Of a stretch of DNA of 64,000 bases, positions 36,111 to 45,521 are shown in pieces. This DNA is from Marinobacter psychrophilus (lineage in GTDB: Bacteria; Pseudomonadota; Gammaproteobacteria; Pseudomonadales; Oleiphilaceae), in assembly GCF_001043175.1 (NCBI RefSeq), contig NZ_CP011494.1:1302001-1366000 (forward strand), given 5' to 3'. The position numbers were made by a program, and so were the translations under genes. The notes under the pieces were generated by a model. The model made no database searches, had not been told where the DNA came from, and worked only from the letters and a program-made list of their open reading frames with translations. Numbering within the stretch: the first letter of the stretch is position 1; the number at the start of each line of letters is the position of its first letter.

Positions 36111-37280
36111 ATGCCCAAAACGCTTGCCCTTCGACAACCCAGAATACTCCTGCTTTCGGCTTATGACGCAGGCAGCCATCGTTGCTGGAGAAAGCAGTTG
36201 GTGCTTAGCCAGCCGGAATTTGAATGGCATGTGCTTGCCCTGTCGCCGAGATTTTTCCGCTGGCGGATTCGAGGTAACGCGCTGACCTGGCTGAGCGAGC
36301 CGCTGTTGAAGGAGCATTGGGACCTGCTGTTAGTGACGTCCATGGTTGATCTGGCGTCAGTTCGGGGTTTTCATCCGAACCTGGCCCATACGCCAGCGTT
36401 GCTTTATATGCATGAAAATCAGTTTGCCTATCCGGCATCCGATGGCCAGCACAATAGCATTGATCCTCAAATGGTGAACTTATACAGCGCTATTGCTGCC
36501 GATACCGTGCTGTTCAACAGCGACTGGAACCGGCGCAGCTTTCTCGAGGGTGTTGAGCAACTCTTCCGGCGATTGCCCGATGGTATCCCGGAGGGAACTC
36601 TCGAACTCATCTCCGCGAAATCCCGGGTTCTGCCGGTCCCCATCGACGACCCTGTGTTCCTCAGTGAAGCGGAACGCCAGAGCCTTGAGGCGGGCGAGCG
36701 TTTATGGCGCAATGGCCTTGAGCCCGAGCCTGGTGCATTACCCCTCAGAATTGTGTGGGCGGCGCGCTGGGAATACGACAAGGGTCCTGATCGGCTGCTC
36801 GCGATTCTGCAGGAGCTTGAGCGCAGAGCGTTGAGTTTTCAGGTCTGTGTCCTTGGTGAAAGTTTCCGCAAAGTCCCTGAAGCCATGACGACTATTCAAC
36901 AGCAGTTTGCTCACCGACTCGTGCAGTTTGGGTACGCATCGAGCCGCAGCGAGTATTACGAGTGGCTGGGGAGTGCGGACGTGATTCTTTCAACCGCGTT
37001 ACATGAGTTTCAGGGGCTGGCGGTGCTTGAGGCGGTGGCCGCTGGCTGTGTGCCCATTGTGCCGGCAAGGGAAGTCTACCCGGAGTTGTTTGCACCGGAA
37101 TACTTGTATCCGGACTGTGGCGACGACATTCCGGCCGAGGCGGCTCATGCAGCGACGTTGATTGAAAAGCAGGCTGTGGATGGCCATGGTGATCGATTAA
37201 CAGTGCCAGGTGTGCAGCGTTTCAGCCTCGGTGCATTAAAGCCGAAATATGAGGCGTTACTGTTAGAAGCACTCTTTTGA
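36111..37280 (+). CDS. DUF3524 / tRNA-queuosine mannosyltransferase (QTMAN)-like glycosyltransferase
   Basis: 389 residues. The N-terminus has ILLLSAYDAGSHRCWRKQL, the QTMAN_N (DUF3524) signature, then YMHENQFAYP and FNSDWNRRSF. The C-terminal GT-B half has the RIVWAARWEYDKGPDRLL segment and LSTALHEFQGLAVLEAV. The eukaryotic relative GTDC1/QTMAN adds mannose to queuosine-tRNA(Asp). Whether the bacterial version acts on queuosine tRNA is not known to me; the position after the glucosylglycerate genes, 14 bases from the phosphorylase, may be only operon convenience. Confidence 0.8.
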   Translation: MPKTLALRQPRILLLSAYDAGSHRCWRKQLVLSQPEFEWHVLALSPRFFRWRIRGNALTWLSEPLLKEHWDLLLVTSMVDLASVRGFHPNLAHTPALLYMHENQFAYPASDGQHNSIDPQMVNLYSAIAADTVLFNSDWNRRSFLEGVEQLFRRLPDGIPEGTLELISAKSRVLPVPIDDPVFLSEAERQSLEAGERLWRNGLEPEPGALPLRIVWAARWEYDKGPDRLLAILQELERRALSFQVCVLGESFRKVPEAMTTIQQQFAHRLVQFGYASSRSEYYEWLGSADVILSTALHEFQGLAVLEAVAAGCVPIVPAREVYPELFAPEYLYPDCGDDIPAEAAHAATLIEKQAVDGHGDRLTVPGVQRFSLGALKPKYEALLLEALF

Positions 37281-37319
37281 AGCCGTGAATATTGAGCTCT
37301 TACGAGAGAATGCAGCCAT

Positions 37320-38216
37320 TCACGGCCAGGTTTCCGGCACAACAAACACCCGGTCTGTTTCCAGCCAGCTTCCCGTTTGGTGATCTCGCCGCATTATGGC
37401 GAACAGCTGCGGAACCACTTTGCTCTCAACACGTTTCAGTGCTTCCAGAACATGTTCGATATCCGGCTGTTCGCTTTGACACCAGTTGCCAATCCAGTGA
37501 GGTTTGTTGAGTACAACCCAGTGTGACGTGTTCAAGGCTCTTGCGTCATGGGCGTACATCCAGCGCCCGCGTAAATGGTCCGCTGGAACATAATCCGGGG
37601 TTACCACGAGCTGGTCGTCTGGATAGAAAAGATACCCTGGCATAAATATTCGCGGAGTCAGCGGGCCTGTTATATGGGATTCTGCGAGCAGGGCAAGAGT
37701 TTCCGGTAGCAGTGTGCGGCGGCTCTGTTGTTCCAACAGGCTGGTTGTTTTCACGTCCAGCCGGTCGCGAGCGTTGGGGCCGTACCAGAGTGTTGAGCCC
37801 GTGAGTTCAGACACGCCGAGATAGAACTTGATAGCGATCTCGTGGTGTTCAATGCGGTCGTTTGTCCGGTTGTCGACCACGAAATCCAGTTCGCCAATGG
37901 TGCGCCCGCGTGATTGGATCTGCTGGTTTTTTAGCAGAATTGGCCAGCCGAGCAAGTCCTCGAGCAAAACCTGATACAGCCGCTCGAAATAGAAGCCTAA
38001 TCTGCGCTGTGGCGGTTCAAACAGTATAGGTGGTGCCGTTTTTGTGTCCTGATCCCAGGCTTTAAGAATATGGGTATAGCCCGAGGGCAGATACTGTGCC
38101 GGTGTAAAAGTGACTGGCGAGCGCATCAGCTGCGGGGTTTGGCACAGCCATGCGAGATGCCTGATGGCCGGCGTTCGGTAACTGTTGATTAAAGGAAAGA
38201 CGTGGTTTGCATCCAT
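37320..38216 (-). CDS. DUF1853 family protein
   Basis: 298 residues from ATG 38216 (MDANHVFPLINSYRTPAIRH); an earlier start at 38300 would add an unrelated basic leader. It matches DUF1853: an N-terminal LAWLCQTPQLM segment, LGFYFERLYQVLLEDL, and GELDFVVDNR followed by HHEIAIKFYLG. The E/D-x-D and E-x-K spacing is suggestive of a PD-(D/E)xK nuclease-like fold. Function is unknown. It is convergent with the QTMAN-like gene. Confidence 0.75.
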   Translation of the reverse strand: MDANHVFPLINSYRTPAIRHLAWLCQTPQLMRSPVTFTPAQYLPSGYTHILKAWDQDTKTAPPILFEPPQRRLGFYFERLYQVLLEDLLGWPILLKNQQIQSRGRTIGELDFVVDNRTNDRIEHHEIAIKFYLGVSELTGSTLWYGPNARDRLDVKTTSLLEQQSRRTLLPETLALLAESHITGPLTPRIFMPGYLFYPDDQLVVTPDYVPADHLRGRWMYAHDARALNTSHWVVLNKPHWIGNWCQSEQPDIEHVLEALKRVESKVVPQLFAIMRRDHQTGSWLETDRVFVVPETWP

Positions 38217-38328
38217 TCGCCCAGAATACCGTAAACTGTTCGTTAATAAAGGTGCGAGTGTTCTGCGGGGCGGCCGCCGAACCGAGAAGACTTGCTGCAT
38301 TAAGCAATAGAAAAGAACGGGAGAAAGT

Positions 38329-38769
38329 ATGCAATACCTTCACACGATGATCCGGGTGAGCAATCTGGATGACACCCTGCATTTTTTCTGTGACTTGCTG
38401 GGAATGAAAGAAGTCGGTCGAAAAGACAGCGAAAAAGGCCGTTTTACCCTGGTATTTCTCGCTTCGAGAGACGACGAAGAGCGAGTGAAAGCCGATCGCG
38501 CACCGTCGTTGGAACTGACCTATAATTGGGACCCGGAAGAGTACAGCGGCGGCCGAAACTTCGGCCATCTGGCCTATCGGGTCGACGACATTTATCAGTT
38601 GTGCGGGCACCTGCAAGCCGGCGGCGTTACCATTAATCGCCCGCCCCGTGACGGCTATATGGCATTCGTGCGCTCGCCCGACGGTATTTCTATTGAGCTG
38701 CTGCAGAAGGGTGAGGCGCTTGCACCCCGTGAACCCTGGGCCAGTATGGAAAACAGCGGTAGCTGGTAA
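38329..38769 (+). CDS. Lactoylglutathione lyase (glyoxalase I)-family VOC protein
   Basis: 146 residues, a single VOC domain: [22 protein letters not shown] near the N-terminus, [24 protein letters not shown] and [14 protein letters not shown] with the late metal-ligand Glu. Predicted metal ligands are H6, E64-region, H85-region and the C-terminal E. It would convert the glutathione hemithioacetal of methylglyoxal to lactoylglutathione. It is monocistronic or leads into the next gene (60 bases downstream). Confidence 0.85.
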   Translation: MQYLHTMIRVSNLDDTLHFFCDLLGMKEVGRKDSEKGRFTLVFLASRDDEERVKADRAPSLELTYNWDPEEYSGGRNFGHLAYRVDDIYQLCGHLQAGGVTINRPPRDGYMAFVRSPDGISIELLQKGEALAPREPWASMENSGSW

Positions 38770-38828
38770 GGGGCACAATAATCAGCGCGGAAAAGGAATC
38801 CTGCGCTTGGCATACAAGGAGAGTAAGA

Positions 38829-40190
38829 ATGGAAGATTGGCAAGGATGCCTGGCACCGCAATGCCAGAATGCGCTGGCGAATGCGCGCGCGCTGGTATTA
38901 AAGCGCGGCGGAGCGGCGATTACCGTTGAAGATTTTTTGCTGGCTCTGCTTGACAGTTGCCAAAGCCTTAGTCGTTTTTTGACAACCTGCAGTATCGACC
39001 TTGATGAGTTGACGCGCACGGTGCAGTGCGAACAGCCGGTTGTTACCGGGGTGTCTGCGGAAGGTTTACTGTCTAGCCAGCTGGTGCATTGGTTTGCCAG
39101 AGCGCGTGAGTTGAACGACGCGCCCTGGTTAGACTGGCCGGTGCTGCTGCAAACCCTTACCCACAAAACAGAACGCTTGCAGGAAAAAGCGTACGTTGCG
39201 GTGTTGGAACGGGTGTCGACCTGGCCACCCAGCGTCGACGAGCTGACAATGAAGGCAGCGTCTAACTCTGCTGGTGTGCCCATGGTGGTGGCACAGGTGG
39301 ATTGGATTGAGCTTGCCCATACCGTAGCGGTAGACATCAGCACAAACCCTAAAACGTTGTTGTGGGTGAAAGGCCCTCGGGGCGGTGGTAAAACCTGCTG
39401 GCTGGAAAGTGTATTGCCATTGCTGGGTATCGACTACAAGCGACTGAATTTGCGCTGCGAGTCAGACGTGCTGACGCTTGCTGAAGGCGCCCGTCACAGG
39501 CTGCGCTCGCTTCAACACTGCGGAGGGTGGCCGCTGTTGGTGATGGACGGCCTGGCGCCCCAGGATCTTTTGCAGCTGGTGGGCCGGCCTGGCAGTGTCG
39601 TGGGCGACGTACTGGCCGCTTGGGGCGGGCCCATGTTGCTGCTGGCTGATGAGCGCATAAAAGCCAAGGCGCAGCATATTGGTCAACTACAGCTGTGTCT
39701 GGGTCGCTCGCTGACCAGCATGATATTGCCGCCCTGTGGCGCTGGCCAGCTCTACGCTATTGTGGTGGCTCATCAGCCGGCGATAGAGCGCCAGTGGAAT
39801 ATAGAGCTGGAGCCTGCGGCGATTGATTTCGCTGTTGCGCAGTGCCACCGGTTCGAATGCTGTCCGGGCGAGCTGCTGGTGTGGTTTAAGCGCGCGGCTG
39901 CGAGCCTGAATCTGTTTGCCTTGCGTGGTAGCAGCGAATCTGTCGCTCTAGCAGCACAAATTCAAACTCTGGAGTGTCAGCGCCTGGTGGCTCATGCGCG
40001 CCAGAGCGGTATTGGCGAGCCGGACCTGGCGCTGGAAAAGCTGGTTTGGCAACAACAGGTCGCAGCAAACGACTGGCATCAGCGTCATGCACGCGGAAGC
40101 TTGCGAAAGCTGGGCGTTGCTGATTTGCAGGCCGAGCTGAAATGTCGGCTTGCAGCGAATTTAGCGGGCGTTCACACTGTTCACCACTAG
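38829..40190 (+). CDS. Clp N-domain-like protein with P-loop ATPase domain, unknown function
   Basis: 453 residues. The N-terminal 150 residues resemble the Clp R/N domain found in ClpA/ClpB/ClpV (two repeats of an L-x-x-A-R-A-L...T-V-E-D-F-L-L-A-L-L pattern). GPRGGGKT at about residues 182-189 is a good Walker A; the Walker B-like site reads LLVMDGL, lacking the usual DE glutamate. Only one nucleotide domain is present and no Clp arginine-finger segment is obvious. It is not a normal ClpA, ClpB or ClpV. No T6SS genes are near. Ribosome site AAGGAGAG at 38816. A substrate-binding or ATP-binding but non-hydrolysing role is possible. Confidence 0.6.
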   Translation: MEDWQGCLAPQCQNALANARALVLKRGGAAITVEDFLLALLDSCQSLSRFLTTCSIDLDELTRTVQCEQPVVTGVSAEGLLSSQLVHWFARARELNDAPWLDWPVLLQTLTHKTERLQEKAYVAVLERVSTWPPSVDELTMKAASNSAGVPMVVAQVDWIELAHTVAVDISTNPKTLLWVKGPRGGGKTCWLESVLPLLGIDYKRLNLRCESDVLTLAEGARHRLRSLQHCGGWPLLVMDGLAPQDLLQLVGRPGSVVGDVLAAWGGPMLLLADERIKAKAQHIGQLQLCLGRSLTSMILPPCGAGQLYAIVVAHQPAIERQWNIELEPAAIDFAVAQCHRFECCPGELLVWFKRAAASLNLFALRGSSESVALAAQIQTLECQRLVAHARQSGIGEPDLALEKLVWQQQVAANDWHQRHARGSLRKLGVADLQAELKCRLAANLAGVHTVHH

Positions 40191-40252
40191 GCGCAAGGTC
40201 GCAGGTGTTGAGCCCTTGTCATCAGTTTTAAAATTGTTGGGAGATTGTTTGG

Positions 40253-40627
40253 GTGCAGGATTTGGAAATTTATATACGCGACCTTGAAGCCGGGGCAGTA
40301 TCGCGCTGGTTGTCTGATCAATTAGGCCAGGTGTCGCTGGATGACGAGGTCATAACCGGTTTTGTGAAAGGTTACGCCCGTTACGATGGGCAGACGCTGT
40401 CGTTGTCGCTTTACCCGGGTGCTGGTGGCAAACGCTTTACGTGTCTGGTGATTGAGGGGCCATCGCTGCCCTGGAACAGCGATTTGGATTGCGCTCGCAG
40501 TGCTTGGCGCGCGATCGGTGGTGAGCTACGTTGCAGCCCGAGTAATTGGGCCGAAGGCGACGACGCCACTGAAGAGAGATGGTGGCGAATTGATGAGCGT
40601 GGTGAGCTTCCGGCCATATGGAATTAA
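40253..40627 (+). CDS. Conserved hypothetical protein
   Basis: 124 residues, GTG start. It is acidic and soluble with no signal or helix. The start is QDLEIYIRDLEAGAV; the middle is FVKGYARYDGQ; then several Trp residues near the end (ERWWRIDERGE). I cannot name the family. It sits 62 bases after the Clp-like gene and before a strong terminator. Confidence 0.6.
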   Translation: MQDLEIYIRDLEAGAVSRWLSDQLGQVSLDDEVITGFVKGYARYDGQTLSLSLYPGAGGKRFTCLVIEGPSLPWNSDLDCARSAWRAIGGELRCSPSNWAEGDDATEERWWRIDERGELPAIWN

Positions 40628-40671
40628 TAGAAAAGCGGAATTAGTAGAAGAGTGAATTAGTAAAAGAATAG

Positions 40672-40707
40672 AAAAAAGGGATGGGGCTTTTGGCCCCATC
40701 CCTTTTT
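40672..40707. terminator. Bidirectional rho-independent terminator
   Basis: Ten-base stem GGGATGGGGC / GCCCCATCCC, loop TTTTG, flanked by A-run and T-run. It separates the convergent hypothetical and cold-shock genes. Confidence 0.92.
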
Positions 40708-40739
40708 TGTTCTAACAGCGAAGGAAAACGTGGTGTAGA

Positions 40740-41330
40740 TTACTCGCTGAGAATTGACACGTTATCGGCCTGCAGGCCTTTGTCGGCGTCAATTACGCTA
40801 AAGCGCACCAGCTGACCCTGGCGCAAAACGCGGCGACCACTGCCACGAATAGCGCGGAAGTGAACAAAGATTTCATCACCGCTGTCGCGAACAATAAAGC
40901 CGAAGCCTTTTTTCACGTTGAACCATTTAACGGTGCCGTCTTCGTCGCCCTCAGGGGTGTTGTCGTCGAAGTCGTCATCGTCATCGTGGTGCATGTTACC
41001 GCTTTTTTGAGCCGGTACATGGGCACGACGAGGCGTTGCGGGTGCGCGAGGTTGAGCGGCTTTAGCGGGTGCAGCGACCGGTCGTTTGGTGCTGACCACA
41101 ACGGTGATAAAACCAGCGATGGCAAATATCACCACGGCAATCACGTAAGCGGCAATGCCCTGGGCGCTGCCCAGAACGAAGGGGGTGCTGTTGGCCACGG
41201 TACTGGTTTCAGACTGGGACAGAATCTGGAACAGCTCCGGGGAAAAGGAAACCAGCAAAAAGCCGAGAATAAAGGGAGCGGGAATCGCGATCAATAAGGC
41301 AGCAACGATCGCTTTGGCTGGATTACGCAT
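40740..41330 (-). CDS. Membrane-anchored cold-shock-domain protein
   Basis: 196 residues from ATG 41330 (MRNPAKAIVAALLIAIP). Two hydrophobic helices (about 6-28 and 55-77) precede a low-complexity Ala/Pro and Asp-rich linker (about 80-128). The C-terminal cold-shock domain holds GTVKWFNVKKGFGFIVRDSG and IFVHFRAI, the RNP1- and RNP2-type motifs. Normal CspA is a 70-residue soluble RNA chaperone, so here the chaperone would be tethered to the inner membrane. The upstream 26-residue extension of the open frame lacks a ribosome site. Confidence 0.85.
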   Translation of the reverse strand: MRNPAKAIVAALLIAIPAPFILGFLLVSFSPELFQILSQSETSTVANSTPFVLGSAQGIAAYVIAVVIFAIAGFITVVVSTKRPVAAPAKAAQPRAPATPRRAHVPAQKSGNMHHDDDDDFDDNTPEGDEDGTVKWFNVKKGFGFIVRDSGDEIFVHFRAIRGSGRRVLRQGQLVRFSVIDADKGLQADNVSILSE

Positions 41331-41452
41331 GTGAATTGAAAATCTCCTGAATGATAACGCTAACGATAAATAACCGGATATGGGGTAAAATGACACTTCC
41401 GGCTGCATGAAGGCGGCATCTTAACAGATAACGGCAGGAACTCACTAAAACC

Positions 41453-41671
41453 ATGACGGATAAACGACTGGAACATCGGCTTGACGAGCTGGAAATGCGG
41501 ATTGCGTTTCAGGATGACGTAATAAACACGCTGAGCGAGCAGATGGCGACTCAAGAGCTGGAGCTGCGTCAGCTGTGGGAAGCCAAACAGCTACTGCACA
41601 GGCAGTTGAAAGAAGTGTCTGGCTCTAACCTTCGCAGTGAAGAAGAAGAAATCCCGCCGCCCCATTATTGA
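41453..41671 (+). CDS. slyX: SlyX family protein
   Basis: 72 residues, usual length. A coiled-coil throughout: LEHRLDELEMRIAFQDDVI, then LSEQMATQELELRQLWEAK, and the conserved C-terminal PPPHY. Function of SlyX is unknown. ATG 41453 lies after AAAACC; it is divergent from the cold-shock gene and convergent with dapE. Confidence 0.9.
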   Translation: MTDKRLEHRLDELEMRIAFQDDVINTLSEQMATQELELRQLWEAKQLLHRQLKEVSGSNLRSEEEEIPPPHY

Positions 41672-41727
41672 AGCGGCAGAGCGTTAACGCTTTACATGGC
41701 CACTGTATGCGCCAGGCAAGGTACTTT

Positions 41728-43916
<2,189 letters not shown>

Positions 43917-43971
43917 CGGGTGTGTGTTCCTGTTTTGTCAGTGAATTGTGTTTTGTGATGTCAGGCTAATG

Positions 43972-44319
43972 TCAGTGATTAAAGCGCGCTGCCCAGTCGT
44001 CGGCATTAAAGCCGACCGTCACCGCACCTTGAAACTCCACCACGGGCCGTTTGATGATAGAAGGGTTTTCCAAGATGACGTAATGGGCGGAAGCCGCATC
44101 GATGCCCTCACGAATGCCCTCTGGCAATTTGCGCCAGGTAGTGCCGCGGCGGTTTAGCAGGGCCTCCCAGCCGGCCGAATGCTCCCAAGCGGCAAGCAGC
44201 TCGCTGCTCAATCCGTCTTTTTTGAAATCATGAAACTGGTATTCAATGCGGCGCTCGTCTAGCCATTTTCGGGCCTTTTTTACCGTGTCACAGTTGCGGA
44301 TGCCGTACAGTTTTATCAC
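43972..44319 (-). CDS. ArsC/Spx-like (YffB) thioredoxin-fold protein
   Basis: 115 residues from GTG 44319 (VIKLYGIRNCDTVKKARKWLDE). The single redox Cys lies in RNCDT, the usual place for the ArsC/Spx fold. The WRKLPEG and PSIIKRPVVEF segments carry the conserved R-P turn. The YffB family is found in dap operons and is not thought to be a true arsenate reductase. Four bases overlap the dapC end. Substrate unknown. Confidence 0.88.
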   Translation of the reverse strand: MIKLYGIRNCDTVKKARKWLDERRIEYQFHDFKKDGLSSELLAAWEHSAGWEALLNRRGTTWRKLPEGIREGIDAASAHYVILENPSIIKRPVVEFQGAVTVGFNADDWAARFNH

Positions 44320-45521
44320 GAATTTGCTCTTACAAAAGCCACAATTCGCTCCGCAGCTTCGACGCACTCCTGCAAAGGCGCCACTAACGCCATGCGTATG
44401 CGGTTTTCACCCGGGTTGTAGCCATCCACAGTGCGCGACAGGTAACGTCCTGGAAGCACGTGTACATTTTGTTGCGCCGAAAGCTCACGGGCAAACACTT
44501 CGTCATTCATTCCCGCCGGAGTTTGCGGCCATAAATAGAACCCGGCGTCTGGAAAATCGACGTCCATCACCTGGCGTAAAATAGGCACGACGGCTTCAAA
44601 CTTGGCGCGATAAGCGCGGCGGTTTTCTTTTACGTGCTCTTCGTCGCCCCAGGCGGCAATGCTGGCCAATTGGTTGTGGATGGGCATGGCGCAGCCGTGG
44701 TAGGTGCGGTATTTCAAGAAGCCTTCAAGAATGTGCGCATCACCGGCAACAAAACCAGAGCGAAGGCCTGGCAGATTGCTTCGTTTAGACAAGCTATGGA
44801 ACACCACGCAGCGGGCAAAATCGTTGCGGCCAATGGCTGCGCACGTCTGCAGCAAGCCTTCAGGAGGGTTGGCTTCATCCGGGTAAAGTTCGGTGTAGCA
44901 CTCATCGGAGGCCACAATAAAGTCGTGCTCATCAGCCAATTCAAGCACCCGGACCAGGGTGGCGCGTGGAATAACTGACCCGCTTGGGTTGCCCGGCGAG
45001 CATAAAAACAGAACCTGGCACTGCTGCCAGACCTGCGGGTCAATGGCATCAAAATCCGGAATGAAGCTATTGCTGCCGTCGCAGGCCAGGTAAACCGGTG
45101 TGGCACCGGCCAGGAAAGCTGCGCCTTCATAGACCTGATAAAACGGGTTTGGGCTGACCACTGTGGCTGCTTTGCTACGGTCGACCACCGCCTGCACCAG
45201 TGAGAAAATGCCTTCGCGGGTGCCGTTCACCGGCACTATATGGTGGGCTGCGGTTAGCGAGCCTGGTGCCAACGCAAAGCGTTTTGTGGCCCATTGGCTG
45301 ATGGCTTCGCGCAGCTCGTCGGTGCCTTTTGTGGTGGGGTAGTTACCAAGCCGGGCTAGATTGTCTGCTACTACCTGCTTTATAAACTCCGGTGCAGGGT
45401 GCTTGGGCTCACCAATACCCAGGGAAATGGAATCCAAGTGCGCGGGCCCGGTCACGCCGGCTTTCAACTTTGCCAGTTTTTCAAACGGGTAGGGGTGAAG
45501 TCGGTCTAAATCGGGGTTCAT
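44316..45521 (-). CDS. dapC: Succinyldiaminopimelate transaminase DapC
   Basis: 401 residues, a class I PLP aminotransferase. The PLP lysine lies in HSLSKRSNLPGLRSGF; other markers are LSLGIGEPKHPAP-like start, NPFYQVYEGAA, LCSPGNPSGS and SDECYTELY. It transfers the amino group from glutamate to N-succinyl-2-amino-6-oxopimelate. The start overlaps the glnD stop by four bases (coordinates 45518-45521), so it is translationally coupled to glnD. The gene order glnD-dapC-spx-dapD-dapE is the block typical of Pseudomonas and Marinobacter. Confidence 0.94.
   Translation of the reverse strand: MNPDLDRLHPYPFEKLAKLKAGVTGPAHLDSISLGIGEPKHPAPEFIKQVVADNLARLGNYPTTKGTDELREAISQWATKRFALAPGSLTAAHHIVPVNGTREGIFSLVQAVVDRSKAATVVSPNPFYQVYEGAAFLAGATPVYLACDGSNSFIPDFDAIDPQVWQQCQVLFLCSPGNPSGSVIPRATLVRVLELADEHDFIVASDECYTELYPDEANPPEGLLQTCAAIGRNDFARCVVFHSLSKRSNLPGLRSGFVAGDAHILEGFLKYRTYHGCAMPIHNQLASIAAWGDEEHVKENRRAYRAKFEAVVPILRQVMDVDFPDAGFYLWPQTPAGMNDEVFARELSAQQNVHVLPGRYLSRTVDGYNPGENRIRMALVAPLQECVEAAERIVAFVRANS

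Noticed and set aside
40621..40671. Short AGAA/TTAGTA-type repeats after the 124-residue gene
   Set aside because: Low-complexity A-rich spacer; no regular unit and no functional context.
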